Part shown: positions 1 to 10,640 of the stretch, piece after piece
How positions within the stretch are numbered: position 1 is the first letter of the stretch
Layout of the letters: the number at the start of each line of letters is the position of its first letter
DNA from: Megaleporinus macrocephalus
Taxonomy: Eukaryota; Chordata; Actinopteri; Characiformes; Anostomidae
Length of the DNA stretch: 64,000 nucleotides
NCBI GenBank assembly: GCA_021613375.1
Contig: CM038706.1
Span: 27,221,866 to 27,285,865, forward strand
Reading direction: 5' to 3'
Notes under the pieces: generated by a model
Database searches by the model: none
Seen by the model: the letters and a program-made list of their open reading frames with translations, nothing else
Told to the model about the DNA's origin: nothing
Translations under genes and position numbers: made by a program

Positions 1-112
1 GAAAAACACTTTAAAAAGGAATTCACCCCTAATATGTTAAATTCAGTAAATAAACAATAGTTTTGTATTACCATATGCAGAAGTGTGTTCTCTGTAGAGA
101 ATGTGTAACTAT
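1..112 (+). repeat. Family P repeat, right half, cut by window start
   Basis: This is one of five copies of a dispersed repeat with the core GCAGAAGTGTGTTCTCTGTA followed by an AGAATGTG-like stretch. Upstream of the core lies the family's internal segment (TATGTTAAATTCAGTAAATA), also seen near 17,400, 20,160 and 21,090. Only the right side is in the window. The best copy (20,883-21,220) shows that the family has long inverted ends and no coding capacity, so it is probably a non-autonomous DNA transposon; that class is inference. Confidence 0.6.
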
Positions 113-295
113 TCTTTACTTATAATTATTAATTATCATATAATTACATATACAATGACCACCTGCCTTTTTAAAAAAGACCCCTTATTGGTTATTTATA
201 GTACCATGTACAAGACATTCTCTATTCACGATGCATAGAAACGTAGTATATAGAACCAGTGTGTTTACCAAGGGTTTTTTGAAGAACCATCTTAT

Positions 296-485
296 CGTCG
301 CTGTCCAATGACAAACAAGTATCTCCAAAATTGCAACTTTACAGGAGAGGCCAAAAACATACTTTACTTTCAATGTAAGTCAATGGAGCCAGAAATTTTT
401 CCAAGCTATTTTGGAGCACTTCTATTCGTCCATTTATCATGAAATTTGTAAACAATGTAAACATATTTTTCATTGGACAGCGACG
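296..485. mobile_element. Family S short inverted-repeat element, 190 bp
   Basis: The segment is bounded by a 20-base inverted repeat with a single mismatch: CGTCGCTGTCCAATGACAAA at 296-315 and its reverse complement at 466-485. The interior contains CTTTCAATGTAAGTCAATGG, repeated near 47,375 in a second copy and partly near 47,800. Size, clean ends and lack of coding frames suggest a miniature inverted-repeat transposable element. No target duplication could be assigned. Confidence 0.65.
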
Positions 486-564
486 TTATTTTAAATGTAA
501 TATGGACAAGATGGCAAACCGTTTTCGGGAGTTAGAGCCACGTTTGGTTCTCTAAAAACCTTAA

Positions 565-618
565 AGTTCTTTAAAGAACTGTTTTTGTGCACTTTTGAAC
601 ATGTGCACTTTTAAAACA
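565..618. repeat. 16-bp palindrome plus 16-bp tandem duplication
   Basis: AGTTCTTTAAAGAACT at 565-580 is a perfect palindrome. It is followed at 587-618 by two near-identical 16-base units beginning GTGCACTTTT. The AAGAACC/GGTTCTT vocabulary resembles the family T element at 35.6-35.9 kb, so this may be a decayed piece of such an element. No function is implied. Confidence 0.5.
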
Positions 619-684
619 TTATATAATCTATAATCTAGTGTCAAATTCCCTCTCCACTATTATACAGTCATATGTGTATATGGT

Positions 685-955
685 CCCATATATGAATGAC
701 ATGTTTTGTTGATTTTCTGAGAGAAAACAAGTAACACATCCTCTACAGAGAACTTTTTTTGTTTGTTTGCATGGGCTACGTTTTATGTTCTATTTTGGTG
801 GCATTTATTTGTTATGACTGCTTTAACCATTAATGAACTCATTTTAAATCATATGTAAACAGTTTGTAGTAAAGTAAACAAGTGTAGTCTTATTATAAAA
901 AGTGATTTCCCCCCCCCCCAGTGTGTTCAGTTCAGCAAATAAACTAAAGAGTTAC
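685..955 (+). repeat. Family P repeat, diverged copy with C11 run
   Basis: The left part (685-755) has the family P arm: GACATGTTTTGTTGATTTTC, then ACATCCTCTACAGAGAAC. The right part (about 900-950) has the internal TTCAGCAAATAAACTAAAG segment, preceded by a run of 11 C at 909-919. About 130 bp between them is not recognisable. The copy is decayed and probably internally rearranged. Confidence 0.5.
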
Positions 956-959
956 GGGG

Positions 960-3074
960 CCAATCTGCATGAAATTGTATTTACTGTTACAACAGTGAGT
1001 TGTCCTTGGGTGACTGCTTCCACTCTGTAGTTGCTTAGGAGAGCACAGCAGCATGTGTGAGGAATTCACTCCACTTCCGCTGTGATTGGTGCTTCAAAGC
1101 CCAGTGGAGTCTGACACAGGCCTACAGCCCGTCAACTCCCCTCACTCCATTCATTACTCCTTTTATTAAAGGCCTCTTCAGTGAAGCCCAAGTAAGGCTT
1201 ACATTTCAGTGACACAGTTTAAATTTTGATATCTTGAGTTTTGATGGCAGTCTTGTAAATCCTTTCCACTTTCTTCAAAAGGTTCAATGGCCTAAAATGG
1301 AGTTTCCACAAAAACATTTCCTTATGTTTATCGCCATCTAGTGGATGGCTGAGGGAGTGAGAAAAGCTGTAGCGCCACACTGGAAATGAAAACCTGGATA
1401 AAATAATGGGCATTAATGTACGCCTCTGAAGTGCATTGCACTGGATGCCAAAGCAGCTGGAACATGACCATGGTTCATTCATAATATTTTATTTGTATAA
1501 CTTTATTAGGCTATGTTTTTATTGTGAAATAGCAAAGATATTTTAAATATAAGAAAGAAAGGATGTTTCTACGTCTCCTTGAGTCATAGGTGGAATTTAC
1601 AAAAAGATTAAAAAAGAAAACAATTGTTTTACAAATACATTTAAAGACAATTACACAACACCATGAGTCTTTTTATTGGTGGTTTTCATAATGGTAATAC
1701 AATAAAACATACAAAGAAACAAAAAAGCCCTATAAAAACAAGAATTTCTATAAGTCCATTTAATGATTTAAAAATTATACATGACAACAGCATCATATCG
1801 CTAGTGTCGGGGCATAATCTTGTATCTCAATTGCCGTTTATATAACATTGTTCTAGTACCGTCAGATTTAGAGCAAGGTTCTAAAACAATAAAGCAGTAT
1901 ATGGTTACTTAGTGAGCTACAGGTAAACACCACTTTGTCATGCATAGGCTGTGACATATTCAAACTACCGCATCAGACAAGATTTTAAAAAGCAAATTGA
2001 TTTTGATGGAAAGAAAAAACAACAACAGCAAAGGGTTAAATAAAACGAGCATGTTGAGAATGAGTGCTGGAATTGCTGTGAGGCCGAGGCTGTTATATGA
2101 GGACCGGGGGCAGGCCGTGTGCCTGATGTATAATTACACTCGGCACTGCCCTCAGGTTACACAGAGTGGGCGGAAATATGTAGTTTGACTGGTCCCATGG
2201 TAACAACTGGGTCATGGAGGACACTTTTTTGTTTAGGCCTTTTGACGGCACCAAAGAAAGCTGCTTTGAGTCCCAGCGTGGTGTCACATGGAGGAGGACT
2301 TCATTACACAAGAGTAGGATTGAACAGTAACAGTAACCTTTAAAACTAACTTTAACCTTTCGACTTCCGCCGTGCAGCCTCTCCTCATCGTCGGAATGCA
2401 GGAAGACTGTAAGGAGAGTTGTGTTATACTGCAGAATATGTAGTTCTGGCAAGCAAAAAAGAAGATCTGCAATCTAATATACCTTTTTCTTTGTGAGACT
2501 GTGCCTGTATCAGATTAATGTGTAACTTGTAGACAAGTTATTTTATCTAGTCAGCCTCTCTTTATTCCATTGCCAGCAGTAGAAATCATGACAGAGATAG
2601 GCTTTCAGTTCAGGCCGTAAAAAAACAAAACTTGGGCAAAAGCGAAAAAGAATAATACTCCAGGATCTTGCTAATGAGATTTCTAGTTGTTTGTTAGCAC
2701 TGAGCTAACAGGAATTCACATGCTTTAATTGTTGTAGTTTAAACATACTCATTTAAAACTTTGTTATTGGCATATATATATTTCTTGGGTGTAGCAGTTT
2801 TACACTGACATTTTTAGTGAAGAGTGTTTGTATAGATCTGCCACTGGTTTCCATTTATAAAAAAAATCACTGAAACCGGGTTAGACTACTGCTCATATTC
2901 AGGGTCAGTGATGAAAAAAACGAGATATGACAATTTTTAACCAATAGTTCCTTAATGTTTATACAAAAGGAGCTATATAAAAGGAGCTAAAATTAAATTT
3001 TGTCTGTTTCATGAGTTATAGCATATACATACATACATGGTCATACGTAAAGTACACATTAAATATGTACACAC
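960..3074. other. Unique AT-rich intergenic sequence
   Basis: No gene or clear repeat was recognised. Open frames are all under 120 codons and overlap on opposite strands around 2,000-2,470, with no familiar domain. 1,020-1,200 and 2,090-2,450 are slightly more GC-rich but show no splice-bounded frame. The only site called is the CTCF-like match at 1,330-1,344. Confidence 0.5.
1330..1344 (-). promoter_or_regulatory. Candidate CTCF binding site
   Basis: On the minus strand the sequence reads CCACTAGATGGCGAT. It agrees at 14 of 15 positions with the vertebrate CTCF core consensus CCASYAGRKGGCRSY. CTCF is the zinc-finger insulator and loop-anchor protein. Motif match only; a 15-mer with this score also occurs by chance and inside some transposable elements. 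Confidence 0.45.
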
Positions 3075-3213
3075 AAATTAGCACACCATGACATATTACC
3101 CAAATATTAGCAACCACCTGCGATGTCCTGACTACACCTTAGCATCCACCTAGGATACCATAGCAATGTCCTAACTACACCATAGCAGCCAATTGGGATA
3201 CCATATCAATGAC
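3075..3213 (+). repeat. Family X 'AGCAACCACCTGGGATACC' degenerate tandem repeat
   Basis: Degenerate units of roughly 30 bases alternate a TAGCAACCACCT-like phrase with a GGATACCATA-like phrase. A longer array of the same vocabulary is at 50,395-50,655 in the same orientation. Such arrays are common in fish genomes. No coding potential. Confidence 0.6.
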
Positions 3214-6200
3214 TTTGTCAAGTCACTTTATAGTTAATCCACAATTTTCGTGTAATTTTAATATTGTAATATTCTTTGTTTTATGAGAAACACAATTATG
3301 TCCCCCACCAAAACTAGTTTTTGCAATGCCATGCGCATTTGTAGGCTTTTTAGGAGATAATGTTGTGTTTTGACCAGGCAAGTTGCTTCATCCATCACTC
3401 AAACACATTGTCGCTTTGCATAAGTGCAGATCAAGGCCCGTCCGCAGCAATCACAGAGCTGAAATGTAAAAGATTAAAGGTCACTTAAATGAACAAGGGG
3501 TGAACAAGGTGATTTGGGGCTTATCCTTGTTTACGGAGACAGTGTTTCAGTCACAAGGCAAACAAACCCGCAAGCTTTTTACTTAAGGCTAATCAGGAAC
3601 AGACTTTCATCCATTTCACTACAAAATGCAGAACCATAATCAATAGATAGCGGATGTTTCATCTTTGAAGTCATCAATAGAGCTCGGTCAGAGCAGCATT
3701 TGAATGTTGGGTCATTGGTGTCTGCTCAGGATTCTCCACATTCCCCAGATCCAGAGCAGGCCTACTAAATGTAAAGCTGCTCACACAGGAAAAAAGGAAG
3801 TGCAGATTTGAGTAGGTGTGTTTTTAAGAATGAGCCGGAAGCGTGCGGACCACAACAGAGATGTCACCTTGACCATGCACAAATGTTTGTGACAATTACA
3901 AGGTGCCACTCTCAGCCATGGGAGGTTCCATTGAAATGCGCATAAATTGCCCCAGATGCTCTCCGCTGTTGTTTATGGACTTGGTGGGGAGCAGCGGGGG
4001 CGGCGTGGAAATTCAATTTGGTCCGCAGTGCATGCGATTCATGTACTGGAAAAGGATGACTGCAGGATCAAGGCAAAGGGAGCCTTGACCTTGTTTACAG
4101 TTGACTGCCACTAACCGCACAAGAGCCTAGCTGTGTTTAATATACTGTTGCTGGCCCTTCATGCAGCGTTCTAAAACCTGAGTGTGGTTCCTGCTTTTCA
4201 TTATAGTCTATGTGTGCTAGCATTTGAAGCAATAATGAATTGGGTAAATATGGAAGTTTATACTTGCACTACTGTGATTACTTGTGATTTTCGTTTTTGT
4301 AATGTTATATACACTCATACACTGTAATATGAAAAATTAACAAATACCTAATTGCTGTATACAAAAAGTCCATAGACACCTGTTTATGCAATGAAATCAA
4401 GAGCATTAATACAGAATTTGCCCTCCCTTTCCTGCAGTATCAGTCTTATGTCTTTACACTAGATGTTGGAATATTGCTGTGAGGATTTGATTGCATTCAG
4501 CTACAAGAGCATTAGTGAGGTCAGGTATGTGGGATGATTAATTCTGATTAGTTCTGAATCCCTCCAACTTGTCCCAAAGGTATTGGACGAAGCTCAGTCA
4601 CTGCAGAGAGTACAACTCTACAGCCTAGTACAGCGGGGCTTAATACGTGCTAGGCAACTTGGCATTGGGTATGGTGACCGTAGGCTCACACTATCGCTCT
4701 TGTGCTTTTCTGTGGATGTTATGTAAGCTGCACAGTGCACAGCAGTTATAAATTAGACAGCAGATTTTATTTTTGAGGATTTATTCTATATTTATACTTC
4801 AGAAACAACAAAAAGTTATTAAATGATCATTGATATGTCGTAAATATTTGGTTCAACATGTTTGTTTATGAATGGTGTGCAAAGTTGAGGATGTGTGTGT
4901 GGCTCTCTTCCTGCTAACGTCTGCATAAACAGCTCCATTCAGTTCCTCCACTAACATGCTCAAACAGAGCTTTTCTGTGGCTTCCTGTGGTGCTGTGAGC
5001 CCACCTCCGAGCTGCTGTGGAGCCACGTTGTGGGCTGTTGGGGGGACGTAATCACTATGGTAAACACATACACAGGCCCAAACTAGGCCTTAATCAGGAC
5101 GTAATCAAAGCCCCCCTGCCTTCAACATACCACCACTCAGCCCACTCAGCCAGGTGATTAATGAGCCCCGGCCTGAGAGAGGAATCAGCATACCTTCAGT
5201 ACAGGCCTGTTATACAGGCTTTTTTCCAATGAAATGAAAACTTGATTTGTTTGGTATTAATATGAAATTCTCAAAGATGTTATAGTTAATGCTAAGAGTT
5301 AACCTTTCTAGAGTATTGAGGGTCTTTAGATAATGACTGTCTTGTGCAGGAACTCATTCTTTCCAACAGGGGGAGACAACGACTAATGCAAAAGCTTCTT
5401 CTGCAACATGGTACGTTGGTTTTTAAATGCTAACATGGAATACTTCCTGCAAGTTTGGAATTACCTTTCAAAAGATTTACAGTGACTGTGGTCAGTAATA
5501 TAAAACTATTTTCGGTATGACGCTAGCAACTTTTGGGTGTGTGCAGAATCTGGATCAAAGGCTGGCGTGAAATTACTATCAACTGGGAATCACAGAAGAA
5601 CATTTCAGCTGTGTTTCAGAACATACTTTGCTTGCCTTTATGGGTGCTGGTCTTTACAAAAGCATTCAAACAGTTTGAGCGCCAGTAGATTAGCATCACA
5701 AATGTTTGCTGTGTGGAGCAAATTTACAGTTTCTATAAGGCTTAATAAATAAGCAATCAATTGTTCGTTATCATGGAGAGGTACACCAAAGAAATTCTCC
5801 ATTACAGGTTTGATTGCACTTGAAAACACAACACCCCCCTTGATATGCAGAATACAGCCAACCTGAAGCATAATAGACCCTCCCCACTAGCATGTGTAGC
5901 CTTAGTTTTATAAATTATGACCAACTGGGTGACCAGCTTTTCGCATGGATGTTGGATTTCATGGCATATACTTTAGTAGGTTAATTTTATGAAAACTGAT
6001 TTTATTTATTATTAAAGTCTTTTCAGTGTATCACTACTATGAACAGATAATTACAGTAGATATGTTTTTTATTGTAATAATTAGTTCAACATTAAAAAAA
6101 CAGTCCTGGAGTGCCAGCATCCAGCACATTAAAGCTTTTACTCAGGCAAACTGGCAATTAACAGGTTTTTGAGCAGGGAAATTACACTATGCTGGACGCC

Positions 6201-6355
6201 AACCCTCCCAGGACCAGAAATGAACAACTCTTTAATGGAGCACCTATAAATAGTCCAGTTCATCATCTTTCAGCCTATACTGCATAATAAACAAATAATA
6301 TACCAAAAGTTGTTAACAAAATTGTTTTATTATGTGTTTAGAATATCTCAAACAA
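3214..6355. other. Intergenic sequence without recognised gene
   Basis: No exon, RNA gene or bounded mobile element was recognised. 3,380-4,140 and 4,880-5,220 are less AT-rich than the surroundings and contain scattered TTAATCAGG and TGACCTTG-like words, so they could hold regulatory DNA, but nothing distinguishes them clearly. 5,230-6,350 is AT-rich filler. Frames at 5,537-5,752 (+) and 5,638-5,871 (-) overlap each other and show no family features. Confidence 0.4.
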
Positions 6356-6359
6356 CACA

Positions 6360-6640
6360 GAAGGCAAACTGCAAACTAGACTCCATTTGATTACTCTTTA
6401 TTAAGGCAGTCCATGACTTCTTAAAGCATGCACAGCTAATCCCTTCAGCTACTTAATTGTTCTCTGGAAGCAATGACCTTTCAATTCATCACACACTGGC
6501 TTATTGATCTGAGAGCAATGAACCGGTCTCTTGTCAGCTGGCTTATCAATAAGCCTTTCATCTTGGGAATGAGTATTATCACTGTTTCCCCTGTTTAACA
6601 AACATTAAGGCCTAATGTTGCTTTCTTGAAGGATCTGTGT
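6360..6640. promoter_or_regulatory. Candidate conserved non-coding element
   Basis: This repeat-free stretch is rich in homeodomain-type and SOX/TCF-type words: TTGATTACTC, CTAATCCC, CTTAATTGTT, GCTTATTGATC and its near mirror GGCTTATCAATAAG. Frames are closed by stops on both strands. The texture is typical of developmental enhancers in vertebrate gene deserts, but conservation was not tested. Confidence 0.35.
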
Positions 6641-8449
6641 AATTTAGGTATGTTTTACAGTGCGAAGTTCTGTGTAAACACTGTGAGCCCCACTTCCTCA
6701 GAATAATGAATATGGGCTAAAATCTGTTTTCTCCTTTGTTTAAATATGTTTTTAAATATGTTTTCTTGTCGCTGAAGTTGGTGAGGACTTTGGACGCCAC
6801 CAGAGCACATTTAAAACTTGCAACTTGGCTTCAGAGGTTCTTCAGAAGGCACACGAGTACAGATCATTTGGAAATTGCACTGTATTCACCAGGATAGGTT
6901 GGTATATAGTATGAAAAATGACTATAAGTCTGTGGTATTCATGGTTCCGTGCTGAAGGCTGCATGCCTAGTTATGCCAAATACTAATTTTAGCTCACTTA
7001 CTTATTTAAGTGGGTGTGTGCTTCTTTGAATTATTTAACAGCCACTGAAACAAGCTTGAACTAAAAGAAGCCATGATCAACATCTGGCACCAAACTGATC
7101 TGATCCATGAAAAGAAGACATGTAAGTGTGGGTAAAAATAATTCTGTCAATAAGATGTAAATAAGTCTTTACATTGGTGGTGATGGGAGCCAGGGGTCAC
7201 AATGCCTCCAACCTAAAAAAAGTAATTTTATTTACTATTCAAAACTACCAGACAATATGTGTCTTCTGAGTTGTTTATATGTAATATTGATGTTTTACAT
7301 ATAATGTTAATGTTTTATGTGTAATAATAAATTGTGACAAATCTGCTGGGGATTACTTTTCCCCTTACAACAGCCTGCATGTACCACCTGCATTAAAGAG
7401 ATTTACAAAATTCTGTGTCATCAGGCAGTGTATTCATAACCATTTCATATAATAACATTCTTTGACAGCATTTAGAGGCATTACACTCTTTGAATGTCTG
7501 GTTCTTATAAACTCCACTGCGAACAATTCTAATTCAGTAAGTGTCTCTAGAAATAAACGCTTTACAACCACTCTGACTGACTGTTCTTCTTCGCAGTATG
7601 AATAACTACATAAATAATGATATTATAATAAACAACCACAATCTGATTTTTTTTTACGACAAAAAATCAATGCTTAGCCTGTCTCCACAGCAGTGTAGTT
7701 ACATCTTTAAGCTTTCGTAGAGCAGGGCCTGCTTTGATCTAAACGCATCATATCTGATTTGCTTTACAAGTCTCCGGATGGTCAGTCAGCCAATCAGCGC
7801 CACAGGATAATTGCTGAAGTAAGTCGGTTCTCTGTACGGGCACGTCACAGCTTTCGAAAAGTTAACAAATCCATGTGTGCAATGCCACCAGAATTAATCC
7901 CAAAACATTGGACCATTGTAAAAAGAAGTCACTTGAGACGATGTGCCTTAAAATCCTATTTAAAGGGGAGTTTGGGAGGATTAAAGGGTGTTTCTCTCGT
8001 TTTTATCTAGTGTTTGAGCACTTGATCACAGAGGCGTGCCCTAATCCGAACATCAATGCAGGCCCATCAGCGCAGTGGCTCGGGTGAAAAAGGGCCTCCA
8101 GCTTGTTTAGGGCTGCTTGTGCCGCAGCTATTAAAGCCGCAGGGCTGCTCGCTTTGATGGTTCATGCCCAACGTCTAATCTGATAAAATTCACCCTCCCG
8201 TGTGCTCCGAAGTGTTTTTCAGCAGCGCATCAATGAAAGGCTCCATAAAGAGTACTTTCTGTTTTTGTTTTTGGAAAGATTAGCTCAGGTTGGTAGAACA
8301 TGACTTTGTTTTGTTTTTTTTTTGAGAATGTATCACTATCGTTTGTGGTGCGAGGGAAATATGTTGCAGAGAATTAGAAATTAGGATGCTGGACTGCATG
8401 TGACACAAATGGGTCTGAACCACCTCAAAGGCTGGTTGGAGAATTGCGA
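6641..8449. other. Intergenic stretch with possible regulatory DNA
   Basis: 6,640-7,740 is AT-rich with no recognised gene, apart from the family Q fragment at 7,150-7,215. 7,740-8,240 is more balanced, with an inverted CCAAT (CAGCCAATCAGCG near 7,790) and TTAAAG/GATTAAAG words; it may be a regulatory element. Two frames there (7,759-8,010 and 7,875-8,087) overlap in different phases and match nothing known. Confidence 0.35.
7150..7215 (+). repeat. Family Q fragment
   Basis: TTGGTGGTGATGGGAGCCAG at 7,175-7,194, followed by GGGTCACAATGCC, matches the internal landmark of the family Q repeats at 8.45, 9.3, 9.87, 19.5 and 52.1 kb. The 52 kb copy shares GGGTTGCAATGCC directly after the landmark. 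Ends are not identifiable here. Confidence 0.5.
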
Positions 8450-8838
8450 TTAAAGGGGAATCACCTCACTTTTTCAAAATGTCTTAGTTGTTAAATGGTT
8501 AAGATCCAAATGAAGTAATTCAGAGGAGATCAGTGTGTAAGGCTCCATTCTAGAGAAACTAGTTATAGAGAATTGTTGTGATGGAACTAGACGTCTGAAT
8601 GGTTATAAATACACCATCTGATGGGCAAGATGTTGTGTTTATAATAGTTTTATGATAACTTTTTGGCTTCAAACTTCCATGAAGATGAACATTTAAGTCA
8701 TTGTAAGGCAAAATAGTCCCAGAGGAAAAGATCCAACATTATTTGACTGTCCTCAACAGTACACATAACAAGACACATGCCTACAGTTGTGTTGTAGACA
8801 TTGTGAGTCATTTCAGAATGGGTGGAATTCCCCTTTTG
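8450..8838 (+). mobile_element. Family Q MITE-like element, near complete (389 bp)
   Basis: The left end begins TTAAAGGGGAATCACCTCAC followed by TTTTTCAAAATGTCTTA. The right end, GAATGGGTGGAATTCCCCTT at about 8,817-8,836, is close to its reverse complement, so the element has inverted ends. Inside is GATGGAACTAGACGTCTGAA, the family landmark, and GTTGTAGACATTGTGAGTC near the right end, as in the copy at 9,540-9,580. No coding frame. Probably a non-autonomous DNA transposon; superfamily not assigned. Confidence 0.6.
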
Positions 8839-9220
8839 AACAAGACTTTCTAGATGTTGTGTAAGTGTTCCGCTGTAAACCTTGAATTCACATACCGTGT
8901 GAGATTAGGCAGTGGGTAATATGGCATGTGTGGACTTGAATCCTGATAAAGGAAGCCAAATACATGAGTTTAAGCAATTCCAGCAGAAATGGTGGGTCAG
9001 CAACGCTGGGTTTGTTTTTACAAGAACTCGCACTCAACATGGCAGGCCTGAGAATGTGCGCTCGACAAGAAGCAGGCCCTGCTAATCTGTCCCTGTGGGA
9101 GTGGCTTAGGTGTTTCTAGTGGTCTTCTGAGGGCTGAACCTTAGGGGTCAGATCGAGCTCGGGGTCAACACAGCAAAGAAAGGGAATCTGGGAATGTGAT
9201 GTGATGGGGGCTGTGATGAC
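8839..9220. other. Unique sequence between repeats
   Basis: About 380 bp, moderately GC-rich after 9,000, with no recognised repeat end, exon or RNA gene. Words such as GGGTCAGATCGAGCTCGGGG near 9,150 are unique to this stretch as far as could be seen. Confidence 0.4.
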
Positions 9221-9289
9221 AGTATATATGCAGTGGAGTCCAAAAGTCTGATTCCATTCATTTTATTTCAGTTTTAGAACTAAAAAATT
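9221..9289 (+). repeat. Family W end fragment
   Basis: AGTATATATGCAGTGGAGTC followed by CAAAAGTCTG resembles the ends of the 25,521-25,930 element (TATACATGCAGTCGAATCC...GAAGCCTG). The rest of the element is missing; family Q sequence begins within about 70 bp, so this is a truncated end. Confidence 0.45.
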
Positions 9290-9686
9290 CTTACAGGTCA
9301 AATTAAGTATTGTTCTTGGTTCTTGGTAAAGCAGTCATTCAGAGTGGTTTGATATGAAATGCTCCTATACTACAGAATTGTTTCCAGTGGTGGTGATGGG
9401 AACCAGACGTCTAAAGAGCCTAAAGTAACCAGCCACCTGATGTCTGAGATGCTGCTTTACCATAGTTTTGAGATGAGACTTTGAGAGGTACACACAGGGT
9501 GTAACATTTAGAAAATGCATGTAAGCTGACTGATGGTTAAATAAAATGGCTATATTTATGTTGTGGACATTGTGACTTCTGGTTCACATCACTACTACTG
9601 TAAAGTAAACTGTGAATAACTTTTTTTTTACAACTCAGTGTTTGAATGATGCAGGAATTTTGGAAAATTGGTGAAATTCCTCTTTA
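9290..9686 (+). mobile_element. Family Q MITE-like element, second copy
   Basis: It carries CATTCAGAGTGGTTTGAT at 9,336-9,353, identical to 52,131-52,148, then the landmark GGTGGTGATGGGAACCAGAC and ACGTCTAAAGAGCC. Near its right side are AAATAAAATGGCTATATTTA and a terminal GGTGAAATTCCTCTTTA ending at 9,686, the inverted version of the family's AAAGGGGAATT start. The left end is eroded. No coding capacity. Confidence 0.6.
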
Positions 9687-9869
9687 GGGTCTATGTACAA
9701 AAAGCTCAATTTGTTCTTGTAAGTCTTATTCCTTTCTTTGGAGCTCATATTTAAACCACACTCAGGTATATTTGACCTACTCAATATCATGGCATGGACA
9801 TATTGTGTTTAGTCTGCTCCTAAAATCTCATGATGATACTGTTTGCAGAGAGTGGGCTGATTGCTATAA

Positions 9870-10640
9870 TAAGAATTCCCCCAATTGTTCAAAATATCTG
9901 CATAATTAAATCTAAAATAAGAAGGTTTTTCAGAGTGGTTTGATGTCAGTAGAACTAAACTGGTTACAGTGGTGGTGATCAGCACCAGACGTCTGTAGTG
10001 TGACTATTAGAGCTTCAATATGGGCCCTAAATATCAAAATTCACCTTTGTAATCTTCTGATAGCATCCCTACTGTTAGTGCTAAGCCAACATTCACATAA
10101 ACTTTTGTTTTACTGTTGAAGATTAAACAAATTCAACGTTTAATGCTTCTTTTATTCAAGGGCCCTGATGTAGAGCTGCCTCAGCCATTTTACATTTGTA
10201 ACAGCCCACTGATTTGGCAGACACTCGTATACGTGGTCAGTCACGTGTCTAGAACCTCCAGAAGGCCCAGAGTCTGGCCTGCTTCTCAGCTCACAATCAA
10301 TTGGAGAGCTTGCATAGCTGTATGTGCCTAGGTATCATACAGAAAAACAATTCCTGATTGGCCAGTATTTTTAGCTCCTGCAATTCAGGAGTTAACCTTT
10401 TTGTTTTGTATTCAGATTTTGACACTGAAATAAAAATAGTGCTGTAGTAGAGTGTGATTCTGCTAAATGAAATAAAAATAAACTAAACTGATAAACATGT
10501 ACCTTTTTAATTTTCAAGAATCATCGGAGGGCCTAGAAGACCCTAAGTGTTCCTCTAAAATTCCTGTAAAAGCTTCCAATAAAATAGCTATATTTGTGTA
10601 TATATTGTGACCCTGGGTTGCTGTCACAACTTGATTAGTG
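9870..10640 (+). mobile_element. Family Q copy apparently split by a family R insertion
   Basis: The left segment (9,870-10,030) has GAATTCCCCCAATTGTTCAA, TTCAGAGTGGTTTGATG and GGTGGTGATCAGCACCAGAC. Sequence resembling the right interior of family Q (AATAAAATAGCTATATTTGT, then TATTGTGACC) reappears only at about 10,575-10,620. Between them lies a repeat shared with 35,975-36,495. The simplest reading is that R inserted into an older Q copy; two independent fragments side by side is the alternative. Confidence 0.45.
10093..10450 (+). repeat. Family R dispersed repeat, copy 1
   Basis: Collinear similarity with 35,975-36,495: TCACATAAAC near the start, then ACTCGTATACGTGGTCAGTC against the other copy's ATTCGTATTCATAGTCAATG, then ACGTGTCTAGAACCTCCAGA against ACGTATCTAGGACATCGAGA, CTGATTGGCCAGT against CTGATTGGCCAAT, and a later GAAATAAAAATAGTGCTG block. 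Family type unknown; neither copy has a long frame. Confidence 0.55.

Noticed and set aside
5362..5376. CTCF-like CCAACAGGGGGAGAC
   Set aside because: Only 12 of 15 positions match, and the conserved C of GGC is missing.
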